16,366 bases of DNA from Colimorpha sp964483145 (GTDB lineage Bacteria; Bacteroidota; Bacteroidia; Bacteroidales; P3), in assembly GCA_964483145.1 (NCBI GenBank), contig CAZAAK010000055.1, positions 1 through 16,366 of the forward strand, written 5' to 3'. This document shows positions 1 through 7,365 of this stretch, piece after piece. Made by a program: the position numbers and the translations under genes. The notes under the pieces are model-generated. The model was not told the origin of the DNA. It worked only from the letters and a program-made list of their open reading frames with translations, and did no database searches. Each line of letters starts with the position of its first letter. The first letter of the stretch is position 1.

Positions 1-70
1 TAGGCTTCGGGCTGGGTATTTATGCTCTTTTGAGTTTTACCGGACAGCAATAAAATAAAATCCAAATCAC

Positions 71-1237
71 ATGGAACCAATCAACCTTTTCGACAGTGTG
101 GCTAGTGGCGAAATGACCAAGCAAGAGGGTCTAAACCAAGTAGTCATTAACAAAGTACAAGCTATGCTCCAACACAACACCAAGGGTGTAGGTGACACGA
201 TGAACCGCCTCATCGAGGAGGGTAAGATGCAGCAGGACTTCATCGCTCCTATCGGGGTCAAGCTGAAGGAGCACGACCGCAAGCCCGTCATCACCTTCTC
301 CAACGCAGGACACGTCGCTATGATTATGCCCTACGGTCAATTTACGATGCACGACAACGCCGTAGGTCAGTTAGCGGAACGTATGGGTATCCCAAGTCGC
401 TACCTCCGCACCCTCGCTAGCGGAGATGAGTGGCAGCGCAACCTTGCTGCACATATGCTCAACGAGCATTCGGGTTGGACTGAGCGTAGCCGCGTCCTTA
501 TCCGTGCTGTAGGTATGCAGGTGAGAGGTGTGCTGTCCGACTCGTACCGTCGCCTTAACTCGGTTGAAATATTGACTGCCTTTGTCGAGGAAGCCGCGGC
601 GCAAGGTGCAGTAATCAGTGATGCCTACATGAATGACACAAAAGTCTGGGCTGAGACTATTCTGCCAATGCCTCTTGAGATTCCAACTGCCAACAATGGC
701 ACAGTGATAATCTATGCTGGCGCGCGTTTTTCCACCTCTGACTATGGTGACGGAAGTGTCGACATGCGTGCTTTCCTTCTCAATGGCGCATGCCTCAACG
801 GAATGGTCAGGGAGAGCGTAATGCGTCAGATACACCTCGGAAGCAGGCTGCCCGATACTATCGCCCTCAGTCAGCGCACTTACGAACTCGACACTAAGAC
901 CACTGTGAGCGCGGTTAAAGACCTAACAAGGGGACTATTCAACAAGGACAGCTTGATGCAGAAAGCGCGCGAGATTCAAGGAGCGTCAGAGGTGGCGGTA
1001 GACTTCGAGAAAGAGCTCAAACGCCTGACCAGCAACGGGAGTATGCTCAAGCGTGAGGGTGAGGAAGTAGAGAAGATACTGATGAGGAATGACCCCAATG
1101 ATGGCGTCCAGGGTGGTGCTACCCTCTGGAAGCTCACTCAGGCTATCACTGCCCATGCTAGGGAGGCCTCGCCTGAGCGTAGTCGTGAACTCCATGAGAT
1201 TTCGGGTGCGCTCCTCAATAGAGTGAAACTATCATAA
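71..1237 (+). CDS. DUF932 family protein (phage/plasmid-associated)
   Basis: A 388-residue protein that resembles the DUF932 family, found in phages, plasmids and integrated elements and of uncertain molecular role. The clearest family signature is the central block around residues 150-175 (VRGVLSDSYRRLNSVEIL), followed by a mixed region and an acidic/basic helical C-terminus. No signal peptide or membrane segment is visible, so it should be cytoplasmic. The ATG at 71 is preceded by an A-rich leader (AATAAAATAAAATCC) and no clear Shine-Dalgarno, which is normal for Bacteroidota. A strong intrinsic terminator follows 14 bp after the stop, so the gene ends its own transcript and is not cotranscribed with the next two ORFs. 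The family assignment is by recognised motifs; function is not known. Confidence 0.75.
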   Translation: MEPINLFDSVASGEMTKQEGLNQVVINKVQAMLQHNTKGVGDTMNRLIEEGKMQQDFIAPIGVKLKEHDRKPVITFSNAGHVAMIMPYGQFTMHDNAVGQLAERMGIPSRYLRTLASGDEWQRNLAAHMLNEHSGWTERSRVLIRAVGMQVRGVLSDSYRRLNSVEILTAFVEEAAAQGAVISDAYMNDTKVWAETILPMPLEIPTANNGTVIIYAGARFSTSDYGDGSVDMRAFLLNGACLNGMVRESVMRQIHLGSRLPDTIALSQRTYELDTKTTVSAVKDLTRGLFNKDSLMQKAREIQGASEVAVDFEKELKRLTSNGSMLKREGEEVEKILMRNDPNDGVQGGATLWKLTQAITAHAREASPERSRELHEISGALLNRVKLS

Positions 1238-1251
1238 CGTCCTGCATACAG

Positions 1252-1291
1252 GAGGCTGGGTGAAGTTTTCTTCACCCAGCCTCTTTTTTTT
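1252..1291 (+). terminator. Rho-independent terminator after the DUF932 gene
   Basis: A perfect 14-bp stem (1252-1265 pairing with 1270-1283) closes a TTTT loop and is followed by eight T residues (1284-1291). It ends the transcript of the DUF932 gene. Confidence 0.95.
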
Positions 1292-1328
1292 GCTCCAGTG
1301 TAATATTTTACGGATACTCGCGTTATAT

Positions 1329-1346
1329 AGCATATAGAGCATATAG
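1329..1346 (+). repeat. tandem 9-bp direct repeat AGCATATAG x2
   Basis: Two exact, abutting copies of AGCATATAG (1329-1337 and 1338-1346) lie 10 bp upstream of the ATG at 1357. The place suggests a promoter, operator or leader element for the small ORF that follows. That role is an inference; no -7 TAnnTTTG element was found there. Confidence 0.6.
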
Positions 1347-1356
1347 CAACAAGAAA

Positions 1357-1629
1357 ATGGCTAAACAGACAAGTATATACAAGGTGCAGTTCAGCAGAGC
1401 ACCACTCAGCGACGGAAAGAGAGATTTCTACTTCTCTTGCATAGCAGCAATCTTCGATACATTCTCTACCGAACAGATAGGTACAGATGTCAAAGGACTA
1501 TGGGGACTGAGACTGACCCAGGGCAACACTTACATTGGAGCGAATTGTACAATCACGAAAGAGGTACTCACCTCGAAAGCGCAGGCCAATCCTCACGCCA
1601 CGAAGGAATCCGAAAACGCAAAGAAATAA
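1357..1629 (+). CDS. small protein of unknown function
   Basis: A 90-residue ORF with an ATG 66 bp after the DUF932 terminator. I do not recognise the family with certainty. The first 65 residues look like a compact folded domain (alternating hydrophobics, SIYKVQFSRAPL at the start and a TFSTEQIG segment in the middle). The last 25 residues are a low-complexity, lysine- and asparagine-rich tail. It has no signal peptide or membrane helix. It lies in the phage-like left region on the same strand as the ORFs before and after. The overlapping 69-residue frame at 1437-1646 has no protein-like composition, so this frame is preferred. It is probably an element-encoded accessory protein. Confidence 0.6.
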   Translation: MAKQTSIYKVQFSRAPLSDGKRDFYFSCIAAIFDTFSTEQIGTDVKGLWGLRLTQGNTYIGANCTITKEVLTSKAQANPHATKESENAKK

Positions 1630-1716
1630 ACCGCGTTGGAGCGTAGCCAAGCACACCGCCTCGGTTGCGCTCTCGCGCATATTTGATAAAAATAACTCGT
1701 AAGAAACAGTACGACA

Positions 1717-1929
1717 ATGGGAATACCGAAACAAGTCAAGGAAGCGGCTATGGGTCTTGGCACAGAGATAGTGTTCGAACACAAGCGCAACGGCTACGAT
1801 GTGTACAGTGTTGGTATGCCTCACAAAGAGGGTGAACTGGTACCGCCGACAGGTTTGCCAGTACTTGTGTTGTATAGGGATGGTACAGCGAAAGTGATTG
1901 CTGGTGCGGAAGCGTTGGATTGGCTATGA
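1717..1929 (+). CDS. small orphan protein, convergent with the MuF toxin gene
   Basis: A 70-residue ORF starting at ATG 1717. It is small, soluble and protein-like: an N-terminal helix (KQVKEAAMGLG), then apparent beta strands (EIVFEHKRNGYDVYSVGM, LPVLVLYRDGTAKVIAG). No known family is recognised. Its TGA stop (1927-1929) abuts the TAG stop of the toxin gene on the other strand (1924-1926), so the two ORFs overlap by 6 bp tail to tail. Immunity genes of polymorphic toxins normally lie directly after the toxin, usually on the same strand. The position makes this a candidate partner, but the opposite orientation argues against a standard toxin-immunity operon. Confidence 0.6.
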   Translation: MGIPKQVKEAAMGLGTEIVFEHKRNGYDVYSVGMPHKEGELVPPTGLPVLVLYRDGTAKVIAGAEALDWL

Positions 1930-3168
1930 TTTGAGAAAGCGAGCTACGAATTTTGGGTTGATGATTTTATCGTCAATCCGCATCACTCCGATTCTTGCCA
2001 TTTTCATCTTGCTGACATAAGCCTCCACAGGTTTTCCCACCTCGCCAGTTTGAGGGTCAAACCATATCAAATTGCCGTTCGGTTGCCTCTCTATGATGAA
2101 AACATGAGCATCCTCTTTCGACCCCATCCACTCGCAGTATACCTCATAACGTCCAGTGTCCGAAACGCAACCCTTGATGAATGATTCTTTCGCCTCTATT
2201 GAGTTCTTGCTGACATACTTGAAAGACATCTTGTACTCGCACCTCGTTCCGTCGGCGTTTAAGAAACGTTCTGTCCATTCAACCTTGTTATCGGTGCAAA
2301 ATTTGGTAAAATCGCGTTCATTGCCAACAAGCGGATTTGCCATCGCGTTCACGTTAAACCCACGCCGTCGCAATTCATATATCATCGTGCAGGTCTGACA
2401 GTTGTGCAGATACCCTTTGTTGATGTAGTCAACCGTACCGAACATAGGATTGCAACGTCCTCTATCAGCCTCATCAATATCCATCACCTTTCCCTGCATG
2501 ACTGGCATTATTGCATTCAGTACCTTGATGTTCTCCGCCACCCCTGGAGCGAACACGACGTTCTTTCGATTGTACCGCATAGCAGCCACGTACTCGGCAA
2601 AGGTGCGGTATGGATTGCGCACACCGTAGGCGTCCAGCAGAACCTCGTTTATATACTGTGGATTGTCGCATACGAAATACGGCATAGTGTAGTGCTGCCC
2701 GGCTCTCTCGACGTTTGCGGACTGCCAGTCCATGAAGCCCTTTGGTAGGGTCATCACCTCGTTCTCGCTCTCCTCCATCGGCTCCTCGCCGTTCAGTATG
2801 CGTTCGTTGTCGGCCTTAATCTCCGCGGAGGACTTCAAGATAGGCGTAGCATGGCAACGACAATGCGGGTGCCAGCCTGTGAATTTGAAGCCCTTTGGAT
2901 ACTTCCCCCGCAGTTCGTCGCAGATGTCAACCCACGGGGTCTTGCCCTTGTAGCCACGGCAAGTGTGGTTATTCGACAGGTGTACCTCTATACCAACAAC
3001 GAAGTCCAGCTGCTGCCATCGCTCGTAGTCTGCCGCCCGGTATGCCATGTTGGTCTCGGTAGCAGCCAGTCGTCTGGCATTCATATAGCTGCTCCGGTAC
3101 ACGCCCTGCCCTGGGTGAAAGTTCTTTGCCGCCTGCGATAGCACCAACAGTCCGCGCTCATCCCGCAC
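1924..3168 (-). CDS. truncated MuF phage head protein fused to a papain-fold toxin domain
   Basis: A 414-residue product from a GTG start. Residues 1-110 match the C-terminal part of phage Mu F-like minor head proteins: RRLAATETNMAYRAADYE near 32-49, VVGIEVHLSNNHTC at 57-70, then DICDELRGKYPKGFKFTGWH and the Cys/His cluster PHCRCH (101-106). A linker region (about 111-230) has the LPKGFMDW and MPYFVCDN segments. Residues about 231-395 match the papain-fold toxin (glutamine deamidase/protease-like) family: NCQTC (256-260) with candidate nucleophile Cys257 or Cys260, ELRRRGFNV, DAHVFIIE with His355, and FDPQTGE with Asp371. In known MuF toxins such domains are thought to be carried with the virion or element and to act on competitor or host proteins; that role is inferred here. 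MuF-like coding continues 15 codons upstream of the GTG to an in-frame TAG at 3214-3216, so the N-terminal half of the head protein is absent. No neighbouring capsid genes remain. Confidence 0.85.
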   Translation of the reverse strand: MRDERGLLVLSQAAKNFHPGQGVYRSSYMNARRLAATETNMAYRAADYERWQQLDFVVGIEVHLSNNHTCRGYKGKTPWVDICDELRGKYPKGFKFTGWHPHCRCHATPILKSSAEIKADNERILNGEEPMEESENEVMTLPKGFMDWQSANVERAGQHYTMPYFVCDNPQYINEVLLDAYGVRNPYRTFAEYVAAMRYNRKNVVFAPGVAENIKVLNAIMPVMQGKVMDIDEADRGRCNPMFGTVDYINKGYLHNCQTCTMIYELRRRGFNVNAMANPLVGNERDFTKFCTDNKVEWTERFLNADGTRCEYKMSFKYVSKNSIEAKESFIKGCVSDTGRYEVYCEWMGSKEDAHVFIIERQPNGNLIWFDPQTGEVGKPVEAYVSKMKMARIGVMRIDDKIINPKFVARFLKS

Positions 3169-3181
3169 CCGGCGAAATAGC

Positions 3182-3304
3182 TTATCCGAGGCATCGAGCC
3201 ATTTCTTTAGGTCCTACGTTGCTTAGGATGCCGACATTCTTTGGCGGATTTCGTAGTCGGGTGCCATTATTGTCAGAAATCCATTTACGAAATTCCATAC
3301 GCAT
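3182..3304 (-). pseudogene. short ORF remnant at the broken upstream edge of the MuF gene
   Basis: A 40-residue minus-strand ORF beginning MRMEFRKWISDNNGTRLRNP, out of frame with the MuF toxin gene and overlapping its upstream extension. It looks protein-like but I cannot name a family, and the reading frame is open only from a TGA near 3345. It may be the 3' end of a sequence joined to the MuF remnant when its N-terminus was lost, or chance. The interval up to 3424 contains no other supported gene. Confidence 0.25.
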
Positions 3305-3424
3305 CGGATAGATTATCCCAGTTGTTTTCCTAGCGATGAATGCAATTCAGGTGCGTTCAAAGGGCAGTTAGTTGAAACAAAGAATCCTAAGGGACGGGTT
3401 CAAGACTTTATTGGTAAAGGATGC

Positions 3425-5803
3425 CTATTTTTTGACGATTTTTTGGTTGAGAATACCGTCGGAGAGGTAGTACGTCCCTTGGGATAGGGAACTGATGTCA
3501 AGAACAGCGGGGTTGCCGCATTGTTGTCGGATGACGAGTCGACCTGAGGCATCGTACAGCCTGATTGTTCCGAATGGGTGGTCTCTAACGGTGATGGTGG
3601 TGGTTGCCGGATTTGGGTAGACTTTGAGGCTACTAGGCTTGTTTACGGTGTTGATGTCTACGAGATAGTTGCTTTCGTAGCACCCGAGGTCGATATATCC
3701 ATCGCGGCAACGGATGGAACGGTCGAGGTCACCATCCTGGATGCTTTCCGGCAGACGTTCTCCGGCGTTGAGGCAAATGGAACCGCGCTGGAGCCGGTAG
3801 TTCTCATTGCCGCACGAGCCTTCTCTCCCGCGGCTACTAGGCTGAATGAATCTGGGTCCATCCTCGTTGTTTCTGCCAAGCCTCACACAAGTGCTGTCGG
3901 CAAGGTTGGTGTCGCTTTCCAGGCCGCAGTGGCGGATAGCGGTGTCGGGGAGCTCAGTACGCAAGCGCAGGGTGGTATCGTTGTTCCACACAATGTTGTT
4001 GACAAAGGTGTTGCGTGGGTGGTTGAAGACAACTCCAATGCCGGTGTTACCAACGATGTCGCTGTTCACCACTCGGCCTCTGCCTTCCAAATCCAAAACA
4101 CGTCCGGCGTTGTTGTTCTTTACAAGGCTTTGGCGTAGGGTGGCTCCGTCCAACCGGCAAATGGTAGGAGCTTGGTTGTCTTCGAAGATGCACATGCGCA
4201 ATTTGCAGTCGCTGAGGTTGACAATGGAACCGCTGTCGCTCAGACAATCGCGCACAATAAGGTAGTTTCCAATTACTTGACCTTTTAAGTTGACGCAAGA
4301 GCCTTTGGAACTATATCCACTTTGAAAAGTGATGTCGGTGATACGAATGTTTTTGGCGTTGGAGGAGTTGAGTCTTGCATAGAGAATGCCGTGTTGCCCT
4401 TGCCCATCAAAAATAACGGGATGGAGTTCTGCATTACGCTGGTTGGCAGCAGTTTCGTGACCGGCAAATCCGCCTGTGAGAGAAACGGGATTGGTGATGA
4501 GAAAGGCATAATCGTTATCCATATTGCCATAGTAGGTACCTTCTTTAATCCAAATGTCGCGGCTGACCAAGCTGTTGAGTGTGATGGCGGCTTCGAGGTT
4601 TTTGTTAGCCTCATTCCACGAAGTGCCGTTGCCGTTGCCATTGGTGGATACATAGAACCGGTCCAAATGCCCGTCCCAACCCGAGGGCTGAATATGGATG
4701 TTCATGGAGTGGTTACTAGTGAACCCGCACATGGTGGTGAGTGAGTAGAATCCATCGCAGTATCCGCCCCAACCCCAGTTGAAATGGTATTGCCCATTGC
4801 CATTGTAGCCGTCTAGCACAAAGGCATGCCCCCCATCGTCACCGAAACCGGAGTATTCAATGGGCCTAAGGTTGTCTATTTCATTTTCAATCAACGCACA
4901 CCAAAGAGAGTCGTTGTTTAGGGATAGCCTCTCATAATATTTTACATCGGTGTAGCCAAAATGGCGGAGGCCCTCAGAAAATCTGCTGTTTTGTGCACCG
5001 CTACCATTGGAGTGCCCAGCGTATTGGTAGGTCATGTTCACCACTACCCCGCAGTGGTAGCAGAGGCGCGAAACCATATCTATCGCCTCATCGGCTGAGC
5101 CATACCAAACTTCGTCCGGCATGATGGAGTAGTCATAATCCACCGTATCGAAGTCGACACCCAATTGACCGTAGGCTTCGTGAAGATAGGATTTTTGGCC
5201 GAAACCGCGGGATGGATATTGGTGGTAACGGATGATTTGCGCCATTGCGGTAGCTACACAACCTACAACCACATGGTTACCGTTCATAACGGGGCAATAT
5301 CGGTTGTATCCATCGCCCTGTTCCCATGTGGAGGCCAAGAGATAGCTGTCGCTCTTGGAGGATGTTGCGTTGCAGATGCTGTCGCTTAGCAGTTTGCTCC
5401 AAAGTTTTTTAGAGTGTTCGTTCTCGGGGGCGTTGTTTCGAATACCGGATGCTATTTCTTGTGTACACTGCTCTAGCCAGGCCGCAGTATTGGGTGGCAG
5501 TCGGCTATCATCGAAGCTACCGCGTTGTGAGTAGCCGATGATAGGGTAGCAACGGTCGTCGGAACCGACTATCACAAAGCCCTCGCTATGCCAATTGAAT
5601 ATATAATAACAGTTGACAGTCCGATTGTTGGTATCCTTGAAACTGACGGTTTTGTAAAGGGTCAGTGTATCGCTAGCTTTTAGCACTCCTTGTAGCAACA
5701 AATAGTGTCTGCCAGCTTTATTGGCTGCCAATGAATCAATGGGGGTTGCTAATGAAATGTGGCATAGCAACAGAAAGCCGAGAAGGAAGGCGATGCGATG
5801 CAT
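3425..5803 (-). CDS. secreted C10 (streptopain-like) cysteine protease with type IX sorting domain
   Basis: A 792-residue multidomain exported protein. Residues 1-19 form a signal peptide (hydrophobic core LLGFLLLCHISLA). Residues about 20-145 look like the Spi/pro domain typical of the C10 family. The catalytic domain (about 155-375) shows GCVATAMAQI with nucleophile Cys182, GDDGGHAFVLDGY with His326, and HFNWGWGG at 340-347. Residues about 383-705 resemble a right-handed beta-helix (repeated N-rich turns such as NNIVWNN), possibly for carbohydrate or surface binding. The last 79 residues (714-792) match a type IX secretion C-terminal domain: KVYPNP at 727-732, IRLYDASGRLV, SSLSQGTYYL and a basic end. 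The product would therefore cross the outer membrane by the type IX system and be released or anchored at the surface, where it may degrade host or environmental proteins. It lies 24 bp after the dehydrogenase gene and is probably last in the dnaA transcript. Confidence 0.92.
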   Translation of the reverse strand: MHRIAFLLGFLLLCHISLATPIDSLAANKAGRHYLLLQGVLKASDTLTLYKTVSFKDTNNRTVNCYYIFNWHSEGFVIVGSDDRCYPIIGYSQRGSFDDSRLPPNTAAWLEQCTQEIASGIRNNAPENEHSKKLWSKLLSDSICNATSSKSDSYLLASTWEQGDGYNRYCPVMNGNHVVVGCVATAMAQIIRYHQYPSRGFGQKSYLHEAYGQLGVDFDTVDYDYSIMPDEVWYGSADEAIDMVSRLCYHCGVVVNMTYQYAGHSNGSGAQNSRFSEGLRHFGYTDVKYYERLSLNNDSLWCALIENEIDNLRPIEYSGFGDDGGHAFVLDGYNGNGQYHFNWGWGGYCDGFYSLTTMCGFTSNHSMNIHIQPSGWDGHLDRFYVSTNGNGNGTSWNEANKNLEAAITLNSLVSRDIWIKEGTYYGNMDNDYAFLITNPVSLTGGFAGHETAANQRNAELHPVIFDGQGQHGILYARLNSSNAKNIRITDITFQSGYSSKGSCVNLKGQVIGNYLIVRDCLSDSGSIVNLSDCKLRMCIFEDNQAPTICRLDGATLRQSLVKNNNAGRVLDLEGRGRVVNSDIVGNTGIGVVFNHPRNTFVNNIVWNNDTTLRLRTELPDTAIRHCGLESDTNLADSTCVRLGRNNEDGPRFIQPSSRGREGSCGNENYRLQRGSICLNAGERLPESIQDGDLDRSIRCRDGYIDLGCYESNYLVDINTVNKPSSLKVYPNPATTTITVRDHPFGTIRLYDASGRLVIRQQCGNPAVLDISSLSQGTYYLSDGILNQKIVKK

Positions 5804-5827
5804 GCGTTTGCTATATGTATGTAAAAA

Positions 5828-6769
5828 TTAGTGCATTATGCTTTCTAGATATTGGCGTACATGGTCGAAAACAATTTCTGCTCGGATGTCGAAGGCTTCA
5901 CGGGAGGCATACCCGATATGGGGTACGCAGACACAATTGGGCGCATTAAGCAGGGGGTGGTTAGCGTCTAGTGGAGGTTCATTCTCGTAGACATCGAATC
6001 CGGCTCCCTGTATTATGCCTTCTTTCAGTGCAGTGGCAACTGCATCTATGTCGCAGACATTGCCGCGGGCAGTATTGATTAACAAGGCGGTAGGCTTCAT
6101 TGTTTTCAATTGTTCGGGCCCAATTAGGTGGAATGTGTTGCTGTTTAGAGGGACATGCAAGGTGACGATGTCGCTCTCCTCGAGTACAGTTTTGAGGTTG
6201 GCATATTGGGCACCCAAAGTCTTTACATCTTCGTGTTCGCTGTGGCTGTAGGCCAGTATCTTGCAGCCAAAAGCGCTGAGCAGTCGGATGACGGCGGTGC
6301 CGATAGATCCTGTTCCGACCACGCCAACGGTCTTGCCCTTAAGTTCGCGTCCGAGGAACATTCCTCTTCCTTCGCCACGACGTATGGTGCCATCGAAGTG
6401 GGTTACTTGTCGTAGTAGGTCAAGCATCAGACCGACAGCAAGTTCGCTCACAGCCGTGGTGGAATAGCCAGCGGCATTCTGAACGGATATCTGGTGCTCT
6501 TTGCAATAGGTCAAATCGATGTGGTCTAAGCCAGTAAATGCTACCGAAAGATACTTCAATTGGGGGCATTGTTGCAGGACTGTGGCAGGCAGTTTGATGT
6601 TGGAAACCACGACAATGTTGGCCTCTTTCATTCTTTCCACCAGAGTGTTGGGATCTTCTTTGCGGTCCATGTAATAATCAAAGGCATGCCCTTTGGCAAC
6701 AAATTCCTTTTTGAGTTCATTAAAATGCTCTCGGCTAATGCCCAAAGGCTCTATACAAGTAATTTTCAT
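5828..6769 (-). CDS. D-isomer-specific 2-hydroxyacid dehydrogenase
   Basis: A 313-residue NAD(P)-dependent oxidoreductase of the D-2-hydroxyacid dehydrogenase family, reducing a 2-ketoacid or oxidising a D-2-hydroxyacid in the cytoplasm. The Rossmann motif GTGSIG is at 152-157. The catalytic set is complete: Arg235 in NTARGNV, Glu264 in DVYENEPP, and His284 in PHIGYAS. The position after the second Rossmann strand, normally Asp in NAD-specific members, reads AYSHSEH, so NAD preference is not assured and NADP is possible. Length is usual for glycerate/hydroxypyruvate or lactate-type members; the substrate cannot be told from sequence. It lies between the flavin reductase-like gene (23-bp gap) and the C10 protease (24-bp gap), on the same strand. 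It is distinct from SerA at 10976. Confidence 0.93.
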   Translation of the reverse strand: MKITCIEPLGISREHFNELKKEFVAKGHAFDYYMDRKEDPNTLVERMKEANIVVVSNIKLPATVLQQCPQLKYLSVAFTGLDHIDLTYCKEHQISVQNAAGYSTTAVSELAVGLMLDLLRQVTHFDGTIRRGEGRGMFLGRELKGKTVGVVGTGSIGTAVIRLLSAFGCKILAYSHSEHEDVKTLGAQYANLKTVLEESDIVTLHVPLNSNTFHLIGPEQLKTMKPTALLINTARGNVCDIDAVATALKEGIIQGAGFDVYENEPPLDANHPLLNAPNCVCVPHIGYASREAFDIRAEIVFDHVRQYLESIMH

Positions 6770-6792
6770 TGTCCTATTGTTAACGTAGTCGA

Positions 6793-7359
6793 TTATTTCC
6801 TCTTTTTGACGCTAAAGCCAAAGCTACCGATTTTATCCCCCAGGCTATAGTATTTGCCATGAGAGTAAGCGAGGGGTTTGGCGTGGTTTAGTTGGAAGGC
6901 GCCAGTGCTTTTGTCAATCAACTTTTCTTCCGCATCAATGGCCACAACATTTGCCAGGAACATGTCGTGACTGCCCAACGGGCGGATATCCACTACCTTG
7001 CATTCGATGTTAAGGGGGCTTTCGGCAATAAGGGGGGCCTGCACCAACTGCCCTTTTTCGGGAGTGAGGTGCATCTGCTTGAATTTGTCAAAATCCTTGC
7101 CACTGCGAACGCCGCACCAATCGGTGGCGCGGGCTAGGTTCTCCGTTGTTAGATTGATAACAAATTCGCCGGTACGCTGGATGATTTCGTACGAATGGCG
7201 TTCGCGACGCAACGATATATAGCACATAGGCGGAGTACTACAGACCGTGCCTGTCCATGCCACAGTCAGTATATTGTAATTTTCCGGCCGATCGCCGCAA
7301 CTAACCATGACGACCGGCAACGGATAAAGGAGCGTCCCCGGATTAAACGGAACTTTCAT
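6793..7359 (-). CDS. flavin reductase-like (FMN-binding split-barrel) protein
   Basis: A 188-residue cytoplasmic protein of the flavin reductase/FMN-binding split-barrel family. Family features include the N-terminal PLPVVMVSCGD strand, the FMN-binding segment NILTVAWTGTVCSTPPMCYISLRR read in two parts around residues 29-52, and TGEFVINLT at 63-71. The family binds FMN or reduces free flavin with NAD(P)H, but many bacterial members of this size have no assigned substrate. The gene starts 6 bp after the dnaA stop codon, which strongly suggests cotranscription and possibly translational coupling with dnaA. No signal peptide is present. Confidence 0.88.
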   Translation of the reverse strand: MKVPFNPGTLLYPLPVVMVSCGDRPENYNILTVAWTGTVCSTPPMCYISLRRERHSYEIIQRTGEFVINLTTENLARATDWCGVRSGKDFDKFKQMHLTPEKGQLVQAPLIAESPLNIECKVVDIRPLGSHDMFLANVVAIDAEEKLIDKSTGAFQLNHAKPLAYSHGKYYSLGDKIGSFGFSVKKRK

Positions 7360-7365
7360 AGGGTG

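Larger units (their letters stand above)
1..3220. mobile_element. phage/mobile-element remnant region
   Basis: This stretch groups a DUF932 protein, two small orphan ORFs and a MuF head-morphogenesis/toxin fusion; DUF932 and MuF are both families typical of phages and integrated elements. The right limit is set where MuF-like coding stops at an in-frame TAG near 3214, before the chromosomal protease gene. The left limit lies outside the window. No integrase, attachment site or inverted ends are visible, so this is an inference from gene content, and the element appears decayed. Positions 1-70 hold no recognisable gene. Confidence 0.6.

Noticed and set aside
371..835. 154-residue minus-strand ORF within the DUF932 gene
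   Set aside because: Antisense shadow; the plus-strand frame has the family signature and its own terminator.
3385..3415. GGGTTCAAGAC, resembling a tRNA T-arm
   Set aside because: No acceptor, D or anticodon arms could be paired around it, so neither a tRNA nor a tRNA-type attachment site is supported.
3578..4138. 186-residue plus-strand ORF within the C10 protease gene
   Set aside because: Antisense to a beta-helix region with clear coding on the minus strand; valine- and alanine-rich shadow composition.
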